In this document: positions 34,085-43,645 of the stretch, piece by piece | Layout of the letters: each line of letters starts with the position of its first letter | Position numbering within the stretch: position 1 is the stretch's first letter | NCBI GenBank assembly: GCA_009760885.1 | Contig: CM019701.1 | Span: 35,292,697 to 35,356,696, forward strand | DNA: 64,000 nucleotides | Direction: 5' to 3' | DNA from: Achatina immaculata | Lineage: Eukaryota > Mollusca > Gastropoda > Stylommatophora > Achatinidae | Program-made: the position numbers and the translations under genes | The notes under the pieces: model-generated | What the model saw: only the letters and a program-made list of their open reading frames with translations | Told to the model about the DNA's origin: nothing | The model's database searches: none

Positions 34085-35025
34085 TTAGGGTAAGTGAAAA
34101 GTTCGTCGCGTTTTTCTAACCTAATTTCAGTCAAAGGTTACCGTCTTATGCGGTTGCACAGGCATTTGTAACATCATGTTTTGTGTCATTCTGAAAACAT
34201 GCGCACCCATTTTTAGCCAATGAATCGCGAGATAAGTGATTAGCAGAAAGAAATACGACAGACAGCAATAAAGTACCCACATACATTACTAGTTGAGGCA
34301 TTATTGGAATAAAGGGCTGAATGCCTCAACAACTGCCCGTGAAATTTGCAGTGTGAAAGGGGAAGGAACAGTTGATGACAGCACCGCAAAGAAGTGGTTG
34401 CAAAGGTTCAGGCCTGGTGACACCGACATCAAAGACAAGCCCAGATGGAAACGCCCCTCAACTACCAATGATGAAGCCCTGTGCCAAGCTGTTGAAGATA
34501 ATCCCAGTACCAGTACTCGGGGCTTGTCAGCCCAGCTGGACCCTTTTAAAACCCCCATAGTTCGGCATTTGCACGAGCTCCGTTTTAGCAACACGCAGCC
34601 TCGACGTCACCCACACTATCTCACTCCCCAGCAAGCGCAGAAACGTGTTGACGTCTGTCGCTAATTATTGGCAAACTCACATGACAAAAGGTTTCTCCGC
34701 CATATTGTCATTGGGGATGAAAACTGGATTTTTCTGCAGTACCCCAACACATGTACCCGATGGCTCAAGCCAAGTTAAGTGGCAGAGGCGGTTGTTCGAC
34801 GATGCTGTTTCGAGAAGGTTATGTTCTGCATGTAATGTAAATTCGAGGGCTCTCTGCACTGGAAATTTGTTCCGTTTGATTACTCCTTTGACGGGAATCT
34901 GTATGCTGAGCAACCGAAACGGCTGCATGATGTTCTGCTCACCGAATACCCAGCACACATCAACAGGAAGAAGGGTTCTTCTCCAGCACGACAACGAGCC
35001 AGCTGAAGCTGGTCAGTGGGGTAGT
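34085..35025 (+). mobile_element. mariner (SETMAR/Hsmar1-like) transposase relic, 3' truncated
   Basis: A left terminus TTAGGGTAAGTGAAAAGTTC follows a TA at 34083-34084. The transposase reads from 34293: HYWNKGLNASTTAREICSVK, GTVDDSTAKKWLQRFRPGDT (helix-turn-helix), NDEALCQAVEDNPSTSTRGL, QAQKRVDVCR stop. In another frame follow DKRFLRHIV.., GDENWIF (first catalytic Asp, about 34713), EAVVRR, FEGSLHWKFVP and LLQHDNEPAEA near 34980 (second Asp). The third Asp region and the right TIR are missing. Stops at 34662 and 34776 and at least two frameshifts. Confidence 0.85.
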
Positions 35026-35231
35026 CTATTTACCACAGACTTCCAGTATGAGTGTCTTTGTCCACTCCCCATATCCTTTTTTCCACTTGCTCCACTAAAT
35101 AGTATCTTATCATTGCCTTCATGGACCAGCAAGGATCAATATCACTGTTTTACTGTTCTTTGGCCAGATGTCTCTAAAGCACCTGATTCACGTCAATTTT
35201 TTCTTCTATATAACTCTTTCATATCATCAAC

Positions 35232-36388
35232 TAATAAGGTAGATAGAGGTGTATGGTGCAGTTTTACAAAGTGAGGGAGGGAGTGATCAAGGTGAGAAAA
35301 AAACGAATACAAAGTATGAGAATGTATAAATGAAAAACATACAACATCCGATATTTCGGCGTGAGCCTTATTCGAGGATACATACACAACGAAATACAAA
35401 CACGAAGAACTTATCTGAAGTGTCTTGCTCCAAATGGGAAGCAGAAATGTATGTGGAAGAAGGAGGAGGAAAAACCACGCTGCCTACAGACAAAATATGC
35501 CCGATAGAGCCAATCATAACGAAGAAGTGGAGAGAGAGGAGGAGAACAAGTGGGAGAAAGGGGTGGGGGAAGGCAATAGAAACATGATAGCCGCTAGTGG
35601 TGTCGGGGGGGGGGAGAGAGGGGAGGGAAAAGGGGACGCGGAGAGATAATGAATGAAGAACATAAACACCTACAGGGAGAAAATGTGAAACTGGTGAATA
35701 GGACAAGACCAATATGTTGGCAGAGAAGGAAATAGGATGATGGTAGGGAGGGGTAGCATAGAGAAAGAAAGTAGAGTATAAAAAAGGCCAGTGGAAAAAT
35801 AAAGAAGTTACAGAAAGCTGAAGACATGTTAATTCCAGCTGGATGGAGACAGCCAGTCTGAAAAATAAGGCGCTGTTCTAGGACCCTCCGAGATCGTACA
35901 TCTGCGGAACAAGAGCGGATCGCACTAACCCAAATGTCCTGTGGTTGCCAAGGCAAAAATGTTTAGCAACAGGTGTCCAGGCCCACTTAGAAATATCACT
36001 GAGATGCTAGCGAAATCGATCTCCTAACCGTAAGCCAGTTTCCCTTATGTACTTCAAACCGCAACGTTTGCACATGATAACATAAATGACATTTCGTGAA
36101 GTACAGGTGAAACCCTCCTGTACTGATAACGTGGACTTAGGGAAAGAGGTCTGGCTGGCCTCGACAACAAACGGACAAGTGTTACATCTACGGAGTCCGC
36201 AACGTCCGGTACCATAAAAAGTGTCATCTTTCTTAAGATGACTACGAATTAAAAGGTCCCTGAGGTTCTTGTCCTGTCTGTAGGCCACCAATGGGGGTTC
36301 CCCAAAAAGTTCACGTGTCTCAGGCTCGGTCTGGAGGAGGTGGAGATGGCGAAACAGTATGTTTTTAACTGCCGATGAATTGTCTGCA
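35232..36388 (-). repeat. left arm of the Penelope foldback
   Basis: The minus strand encodes PLVAYRQDKNLRDLLIRSHL, RRCNTCPFVVEASQTSFPKS and CKRCGLKYIRETGLRLGDRF, followed by a pyrimidine-rich untranslated region and the module GGCTCACGCC-GAAA near 35355-35370. GIY-YIG proteins of this group normally have YIGETG; both arms have YIRETG, so the change predates the duplication. Confidence 0.8.
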
Positions 36389-37196
36389 CTGGGGAAAAGT
36401 TTACAGTTTGCTCACCTCCGTCCTTCTGCTGACCAGTTCTCACTCCTTCAAGATGTCCATCGTTTCCATCGCAGACTGCGTTTAAAGTTCCATTTCCAAG
36501 ACGCGACCCAACCTTTATCATCCCAATCCACCTCCGATGATGATCCTTTCTCTCGCTTCTCCAAACAACCATCCACCTGGACACCTTCAGCAGGAGCGTC
36601 TCGTGCCTTGGACCTCTACATTGATCACACTCTCTACGAAAGTAGCAGCGCGCACTCTCCCAACTCCAGCGCAGGCGTGATATCGTGATCAAGAGAGCAG
36701 ACAAGGGCGGGGCCATTGTTTGTTGGAAGAAAGAATTCTACATCCAGGAGGCCATGGGCCAGCTGAGCAACACTAAATTTTATGCCTCTCGCCCTCAAGA
36801 TCCGACTCTGACGAACAACCACCGGGTTCGTGACACGATCAACGAACTCATCCACGAGACCAAGTCTGGTCTTTCTCCCTCGGCTACACATCTTCCCTTC
36901 CGCGACAGCTACTTAGGGAAACCATTCTTTTATCTACTCCCTAAGATTCACAAACCAGGCAACCCATGAAGGCCCATAGTGTCTGCTTGTTACTGCCCTA
37001 CGGAACAAATCTCTGACTTTCTTGACAGCATCTTTCAACCTCTGGTCACTAGTCTGCCCACTTATCTCAAGGACACCAATCATGCTCTCATTACTTTTGA
37101 GACACTTACACTCCTGCTTGGTCACACCTACCGTATCTTCACCCTTGATGTAGTATCCTTATACACATCCATCCCGCATGATCAGGGACTTCATAT
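36359..37196 (+). pseudogene. Penelope-like RT, N-terminal half
   Basis: First frame 36359-36688: LTADELSALGKSLQFAHLRP, FHRRLRLKFHF. Second frame from 36685: IKRADKGGAIVCWKKEFYIQ, FYLLPKIHKPGNP, a TGA at 36967-36969 in place of an Arg-type codon, RPIVSACYCPTEQISDFLDS and FTLDVVSLYTSIPHDQGLHI, which is RT motif A with its Asp. These words are specific to Penelope-like RTs. The reading then runs straight into the arm (VKNILFRHLHLLQTEPETRE), so the palm segments with motif B and the YIDD motif are deleted. Confidence 0.85.
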
Positions 37197-38361
37197 TGCA
37201 GACAATTCATCGGCAGTTAAAAACATACTGTTTCGCCATCTCCACCTCCTCCAGACCGAGCCTGAGACACGTGAACTTTTTGGGGAACCCCCATTGGTGG
37301 CCTACAGACAGGACAAGAACCTCAGGGACCTTTTAATTCGTAGTCATCTTAAGACAGATGACACTTTTTATGGTACCAGACGTTTCGGACTCCGTAGATG
37401 TAACACTTGTCCGTTTGTTGTCGAGGCCAGCCAGATCTCCTTCCCTAAATCCACGTTATCAGTACAGAAGGGTTTCACCTGTACTTCACGAAATGTCAAT
37501 TATGTTATCATGTGCAAACGTTGCGGTTTGAAGTACATAAGGGAAACTGGCTTACGGTTAGGAGATCGATTTTGCTAGCATCTCAATGATATTTCTAAGT
37601 GGGCCTGGACACCTGTTGCTAAACATTTTTGCCTTGGCAACCACAGGACATTTGGGTTAGTGCGATCCGCTCTTGTTCCGCAGATGTACGATCTCGGAGG
37701 GTCCTATAACAGCGCCTTATTTTTCAGACTGGCTGTCTCCATCCAGCTGGAATTAACATGTCTTCAGCTTTCTGTAACTTCTTTATTTTTCCACTGGCCT
37801 TTTTTATACTCTACTTTCTTTCTCTATGCTACCCCTCCCTACCATCATCCTATTTCCTTCTCTGCCAACATATTGGTCTTGTCCTATTCACCAGTTTCAC
37901 ATTTTCTCCCTGTAGGTGTTTATGTTCTTCATTCATTATCTCTCCGCGTCCCCTTTTCCCTCCCCTCTCTCCCTTTCCCCCCCCCCCCGACACCACTAGC
38001 GGCTATCATGTTTCTATTGCCTTCTCCCACCCCTTTCTCCCACTTGTTCTCCTCCTCTCTCTCCACTTCTTCGTTATGATTGGCTCTATCGGGCATCTTT
38101 TGTCTGTAGGCAGCGTGGTTTTTCCTCCTCCTTCTTCCACACACATTTCTGCTTCCCATTTGGAGCAAGACACTTCAGATAAGTTCTTCGTGTTTGTATT
38201 TCGTTGTGTATGTATCCTCGAATAAGGCTCACGCCGAAATATCGGATGTTGTATGTTTTTCATTTATACATTCTCATACTTTCTATTCGTTTTTTTCTCA
38301 CCTTGATCGCTCCCTCCCTCACTTCGTAAAACTGCACCATACACCTCTATCTACCTTATTA
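37197..38361 (+). repeat. right arm of the Penelope foldback
   Basis: Encodes LHLLQTEPETRELFGEPPLV, GLRRCNTCPFVVEASQISFP, SRNVNYVIMCKRCGLKYIRE and GLRLGDRF stop at 37576, then the 3' untranslated region including GGCTCACGCC-GAAA near 38225-38240. Clear differences from the left arm are rare, e.g. around 35878/37710 and a C-run length difference near 37979-37988. Confidence 0.8.
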
Positions 38362-38935
38362 TTTAAACCAGTTTTACTGCAGTCGCCGTCCCTTTTATCA
38401 TCAGCTATACTCAGACTTATTTTTTGCTCCTGTCCATTAAGAACGCTTTTTTCACTTTCTGTTTATACATGCTGCTTTTTTGCGTGGGTATGCGAAAGTC
38501 AATATTCCGTGTTTTCTCCCAGTCTTCAACTGATCGTATTTTACACTTCACCGCATTTCTCACATTTTCTGCTTTCATTTTCCCTTGTCCGTAGGCGTAG
38601 TTTGTGTCAGATCTTTAATGAGAGTGAAACTCATGTTTTTAAACGTATTTATCTCTTTGATCTTTTGTTCATTCTGTTGCCCTTGAAGACATTTTGCCTA
38701 AATAATGGATTGTTCATTTTTTCTTAATAATTTCAGTTCTTATTATCTGCAGTTGTTATTTTTCTCCTTTTTTCTTCTTTGTATTGTTTTTCTTTGTAAA
38801 ACTCTGTAATATTCAGTCGTCTAACTCTGCTCCACTTGAACCGGTTTCATCTATCATCAAACCTATATGGAATGGAGAAAATAAAAGCATTCACCTTCGG
38901 TTTGTGAAATAAAAATTTTTCATTCTGTCGTTGAT
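38362..38935 (+). other. pyrimidine-rich tail, possibly the rest of the Penelope 3' region
   Basis: Continues beyond the palindrome without a visible junction and has AAATAATGG and AATAAAAGCATTCACCTTCG near its end. No coding. It may be the remainder of the element's 3' sequence, not present in the left arm, or flanking DNA. Confidence 0.35.
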
Positions 38936-39510
38936 ATTCTGGCATTCACACAATTAATTATGCGACTAGGCTCAGTTTCTTGAATCTTGCCAGGCCTCCA
39001 AAATGAGAACAAATCAACATCCAGCTCGAAGTCCCTGGATTAAGGATAGTGTGCTCAAAAGCTGTATTGCCTGATCCAAATTCATACGTTCGGCCACCCT
39101 GTTTCCATCATCCTTGAAAATTCTCTGTGGTTAACTAATCTTCCAAACAGTTCATTTTGCTGGAAATGGAGCTATGCTTCATGTATAATGTTATGTCGAT
39201 TACTGTGAGCGACACTTAGCAGATGGTTGTTCCACTAATATGGCCAATGTGCGTGCACAAAGTATGTAACAATATCTGATTTACAAAGCAGTTGTTTCAG
39301 AATTGTGCTATGTTCATCCCCTGGACTCATCTATTTTAAGTTCCCTGCGCTTTTAACACGAAAAAGAGGCAAAATGATGTAATTTGTTCCATCAGTTTAC
39401 TTCAGTGGGTAGGTAATGAACAGATTTTTTTAAAAGTCAGAAGCTGATATTTACACCACTGCAAATCATCTTTTTAGACACTGCATTATTTTAGCAAATC
39501 TTTTCTGTCT
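38936..39510. other. no recognisable feature
   Basis: Noncoding, no family similarity that I can name. Confidence 0.5.
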
Positions 39511-39516
39511 GTTGTT

Positions 39517-40572
39517 TCACAAGAAACTTTGGGAAATAATGAAAAAAATGAGATTTCTAACACATTTGATACAATTAGCATCACTGCTGTATCTAGACCA
39601 ACAGGCAGCAGTAAGAATAAATGGTGAAACAACAACTTGGTTTGACATAAAACAAGGGGTCTGTCAGGGGTGCATATTGTCACCTTACTTATTTAACTTG
39701 TATACTGAAAATGTAATGAGGAATGTTAGAGAAAATGTAGACAAAGTATATTACGATGCCATAACACTTGGAGGTTATGAAATACCAGAGATTAGATATG
39801 CTGATGACACAGTATTACTGTTCACAACACAAAACATAATGGAAAAACTAATTATGTCAGTCCGTAAGAACAGCGAAGAGGAAAACCTCTATCTTAATGC
39901 AAAGAAAACTAAATTGATGATAACTGACAAAACAAACAAGGCAGCTGAAATATGTATCACTGAGGAAAAACTGGAAGAAGTGGAGAGTTTAGAATATCTT
40001 GGATCACTACTAACTAATAATGGAGATACAATGAGGGAAATTAAAATGAGGACATCTATCGCTCTTCAGAAAGCAAAACAACTAAAGAGTCTGTAGAGAG
40101 GAGCAGACAGAATCACAAAAATAAGATTTTTAAGGGCATGCATCTTTCCCATCGCAAAATATGCCTGTGAGACCTGGACACTTAACAAAACAGCTGAGAA
40201 ACACCTAAATGCCTTTGAATGTAAATGCTACAGAAGAGTTCTTCAAATATCGTGGACACAAAAAAGAAAAAATATATTTATACTACAAGAGCTTAATATT
40301 GAAGAAGGCTGGCTAGTAAAGAGGATTAAAGAGAGAAAACTTAAATATTTTGGACACATTAAACGTCATGATAATCTAGAGAAGACCGTATTGGAAGGGT
40401 ATATAATGGGAAAAAAAGAGAGGAAGACCAAAACGAAGATGGCTGCAAGACATCGTTGACGATCTGTAAATGGATGCATCAGCGGCAGGCCATCTTGCTC
40501 ACAACCGAGAGGCCTACAGGAGTGCTGTTTGGGAGGCAAAGTTCCGCAAGGGACATGCAAATGATAAATGAA
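39517..40572 (+). mobile_element. LINE-B copy B2, RT and 3' end
   Basis: 5' truncated after motif A. It has one uninterrupted frame of 194 codons (39512-40096): [38 protein letters not shown] with intact YADD, MSVRKNSEEENLYLNAKKTK, LEEVESLEYLGSLLTNNGDT, then a stop at 40094. It continues ETWTLNKTAEKHLNAFECKC, LQELNIEEGWLVKRI and YFGHIKRHDNLEKTVLEGYI. A 1-base slip near 40412 breaks KRKRGRP. It ends at about 40572 with ATGATAAATGAA. It is the best preserved LINE-B reading in the window. Confidence 0.9.
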
Positions 40573-41820
40573 TCCTTACAGTTACGTTTTAAATACTCCA
40601 TTAGTATATTATTAAAATAATAATCATGTTAAAATTTCAAGGCTAGATTGATTTTTTTTTAATGACAGTGGTTTGTAGAGGCCCGTGGCCTCCTTTTAAA
40701 GCTAAAAGATATCTGCATCTGAGCCAGGTGTTGCAGTAATGTAACAATTAACCAGCCGTAAAATGTATCACAGTTTTTTTTCTAATTAAGGTATTTCATG
40801 TTTTTATGAAATGAATAATCAAGAAAATATTTGAATATTGAGAGCAGCTCCAAATTTGTATGAAGGCAAGTTTCCACTTTGTTGCAGAAGTTGAAGACTG
40901 TATTTTAGACTAAGCCGGACAAATATTAAGCAATGCTTGGCAAAATGTAGATAGACAGAGATGTATGATTCAATGTTACAAAAAGACAAAGTGGGGAAAA
41001 GTGAGCAGGAGCGAGAATGACAGAAAGATGAGTACGTTTAATGAAGAGCACACAGCAATCCAATACTTTAGCAAAAGCCTTTTTCAAGGATCACAAACAA
41101 AAACAACACAACAAAAAAAACACGAAAAAAAGATGAAAAATTAAATTTAGCTTTTTTGCTTCCTTCATTGTACCAGGCCCATTTTGCCGTTGAAATATCG
41201 GATCATTCACTCGATTATATCTGCGAGTCGGGTGGCAGACCGCACCTAAATCAACCAGTTTTTAACGAATTTCATAACATGCTTAATAACATACTTTTCA
41301 CCATTTTCTGATTATAATTGGAATTATAATCATTTTTTTTGCTCACAGCATAAAATAGAAATTGACAGTCTCTTGGCGTGAAGACAAAAATCCCCTTAAA
41401 ACTGGTAACTGTGAGCAAATTAACATAATGGTTATATCACTTCTACGCATAATCTTTCTTGTATCGTTCCACTACCTTCCTCTTTCCTTGTGAGAGGCTT
41501 TTCGGTTGCTTCCGAAAGTGGCGAAGCATAATAAAACATACAGTAGTTAAAATGTGGAAGCTATACGCATACTACGTGATGATTTTCTCGGTCTCTTGAG
41601 TGTATCATATTAGAGTGCTAGCCTGAATAATTCATCACACTCACAGTAGGGATACATAAGGTAAGACTATAAGTTATATAGTCTGTATGTGATCTCTTGG
41701 ACATGAGGTTGAGTTCAGGCCAACTGTAAAGCTTAAAAGTTTCTGAAGGGAAAAATCAGGTGCCATCTTTGATCTAATTTGTGCACAATTTAAAAACCAA
41801 CACGACTGAGGGAGGGAGGG
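40573..41820. other. no recognisable gene
   Basis: About 1.25 kb of noncoding AT-rich sequence. GTTGCTTCCGAAAGTGGCG near 41506 and the flanks suggest old repeat material but no family can be named. Confidence 0.45.
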
Positions 41821-41822
41821 AG

Positions 41823-41843
41823 TGTGTGTGTGTGTGTGTGTGC

Positions 41844-41874
<31 letters not shown>

Positions 41875-41884
41875 TGTATGTGTG
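41823..41884. repeat. (TG)n(CGTG)n microsatellite
   Basis: A compound purine-pyrimidine alternating repeat of about 62 bp, TG then CGTG units, of the kind that can adopt Z-DNA. Confidence 0.95.
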
Positions 41885-42010
41885 TGGAGGAGGAGGACGA
41901 GGAGGGGAAGGGGAATAGGACATAATCGTCTGACTGACAAACTTTTGGAGTTAAAAATATAATATTCTTTTTTTTTCTTTCTGATCGTGCTGGCTATGCA
42001 TTCGTAAACT

Positions 42011-42110
42011 AGAGCAGTGTTTCCAAAAGTGGGCGATAACGCACCCTGTGGACGCTGAAAAGGACCAGGGGGGGGGGGGCAGAGAAAATGGGTCAGTATG
42101 GGCAGTGGAA
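42011..42110 (+). other. hAT-like terminus (tentative)
   Basis: AGCAGTGTTTCCAAAAGTGG followed by GCGATAACGC resembles the ends of hAT elements, which often start CAGTGxTTCCCAAAGTGGG. No partner TIR or transposase nearby. A 13-G run follows at 42068. Confidence 0.3.
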
Positions 42111-42185
42111 GAAAAGGAGACAGCAGGGAAGCGTTGACAGAAACAAAACAGCAGACAGAGGTAGTAACAAGAATGCATAAAATAG

Positions 42186-42600
42186 GAAAAAATAGGAGCA
42201 GCTTTATTACTTAACGATTACAAAGTTGTGACGTTTCGGCGTGAGCCTTAGTCATACAAAAACATACAGGACGAAGAAATAGAGAGAGGAGATAAAGTAT
42301 AGATTCAGCGGTTCTCAAGCGCCAGGCGGCTTGTGTCATCTGATGATGAGAACCGCTGCATTCAAAATTATGGGACGCTAGAGCCACATGAGTTAAACTC
42401 ACTGTTTAGCTACACTTAACATTCTCTTCAATCATTATAGTACCTCTCCACTAAGTCCACCCCTTCTTACTTTTAAAACTTCCTCACAGCATCACTCTGC
42501 AACCCCTCTTCCCCAATCATTTGTTTCAACTTCTCCCAGCTAGATCAGTATTTTATCACTCTCTCTCCCTATTATCCTATTATTAACTTGACGCCAGGTG
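42186..42600. mobile_element. Penelope 3' ends in head-to-head inverted orientation
   Basis: From 42186 to about 42340 the sequence is a minus-strand Penelope end: a TTTATTACTTAACGATTACA block, the module GGCTCACGCC-GAAAC read on the minus strand near 42233-42250, then a jump of about 450 bp to the GCGGTTCTCAAGCGCCAGGC block. At about 42341 it flips: TGAGAACCGCTGCATTC and GGGACGCTAGAGCCACATGA continue in + orientation as in PLE-c. The two blocks share about 35 bp as a palindrome around 42306-42358. Confidence 0.6.
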
Positions 42601-43645
42601 GCGCGTAAGCCGGCCAGAACGCTAGTGGAACATGGTTTCTGAGAGTCCAGAACATAATTTTAGCCAGCAGCACCACAAGCAAAAAGGAAATGTAGACAAT
42701 ATAGTGTGGAATATCTAAAATATGGATTTATAACAGCACCAAACAACCAGCAGCAACTATTCTGTCTACTGTGTGAATAAACCTTTTAAAATGAGACTTT
42801 CTAGACCGTGGGCTATTCCAGTTTCCAAGTTTTTCTGAACTGGATGAAGAGAAACGGATATTAGACGATGACTTTCGGGTCTACAGTTCGCATTTGTATT
42901 AGCTGCATAAAGACATGTCTGACCGATTTCAGAATCTCCTTTTATTTCATATGCAGACTCCGCGATGAATCTATTCCTTGATATCACCGATGAGGAATCG
43001 GGAAAGATGGAGGAAAAACTGGTTTCATTCCAAAATGACATTAAGTTAAGGTTAACATTTTAACCATATAAAGAAACTCATCCATCACATTAAAAGTATT
43101 AAAAATCAAGACTTCTTGATCAAGATTTCATTTTTCATCACTAGTCATTTTTTTACAGACACAACGTTGTGTTCTACCAGAGATGATGTTCACAAGAGTT
43201 TTAATCATGATGTTTTGTAACCCTGCTCCTGTGCAGTAATTTTTCGTCTTCTCTGTCTCCTTTATACTTGCAATCGGGACCAAAGCGTTAAAATCAAACA
43301 CTGAAAAGTGGTTTTCTCTGTCCATACAATATTAGACAAAAATGCCGCGAATTAGTCGCTATAGATGCCTAAGTCAAAGACTTAATCAGTGAAAACATCG
43401 GAGTGGGCGACGCTGTTATTTATAAAGATGAATAAGTCGTTCGCAGTGAACTGTGACTTTGGGTCTTTAAGGTGAATTCTAATATAAAACGGTATGCGAA
43501 GCCAGTAGTGTTTTTTATGCAACAAGTAGCCTCCCAGTGGTGTATGACTAAAGGTCTGTTGGGTAATAATGCAACATTGCACATAGGCATTCATTTTGAG
43601 TGACTCTGGGCACATACTAAGAAAAATAAACTGGTTATATATTTC
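42601..43645. other. no recognisable gene
   Basis: Short minus-strand frames (91, 65 and 77 codons at 42766, 43128 and 43382) show no motif that I can place. Candidates for unrecognised repeat coding sequence only. Confidence 0.4.

Larger units (their letters stand above)
35232..38361. mobile_element. Penelope-like element folded into a 3.1-kb inverted repeat
   Basis: Left arm 35232-36388 and right arm 37197-38361 are near-identical reverse complements (about 1.16 kb each) around an 808-bp core. The core holds the N-terminal half of a Penelope RT in + orientation. Both arms encode the linker plus GIY-YIG endonuclease region and the 3' untranslated region. The last 29 bases of the right arm's inner end are the reverse complement of the element's own N-terminal coding sequence at 36360-36388. 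RT domains carrying motifs B and C are absent. Confidence 0.8.

Noticed and set aside
34645..35274. 209-codon plus-strand open frame
   Set aside because: Contains frameshifted mariner transposase up to about 35025 and then unrelated DNA into the Penelope arm; no coherent protein.
37660..38225. Long hydrophobic Ser/Phe/Leu-rich frames (139 and 155 codons) and their mirror at 35368-35956
   Set aside because: Translations of the pyrimidine-rich untranslated part of the Penelope arms; two frames are open at once, a composition effect.
42766..43615. A host gene on the minus strand
   Set aside because: Three short frames without splice-site support, conserved motifs or neighbours that suggest function.
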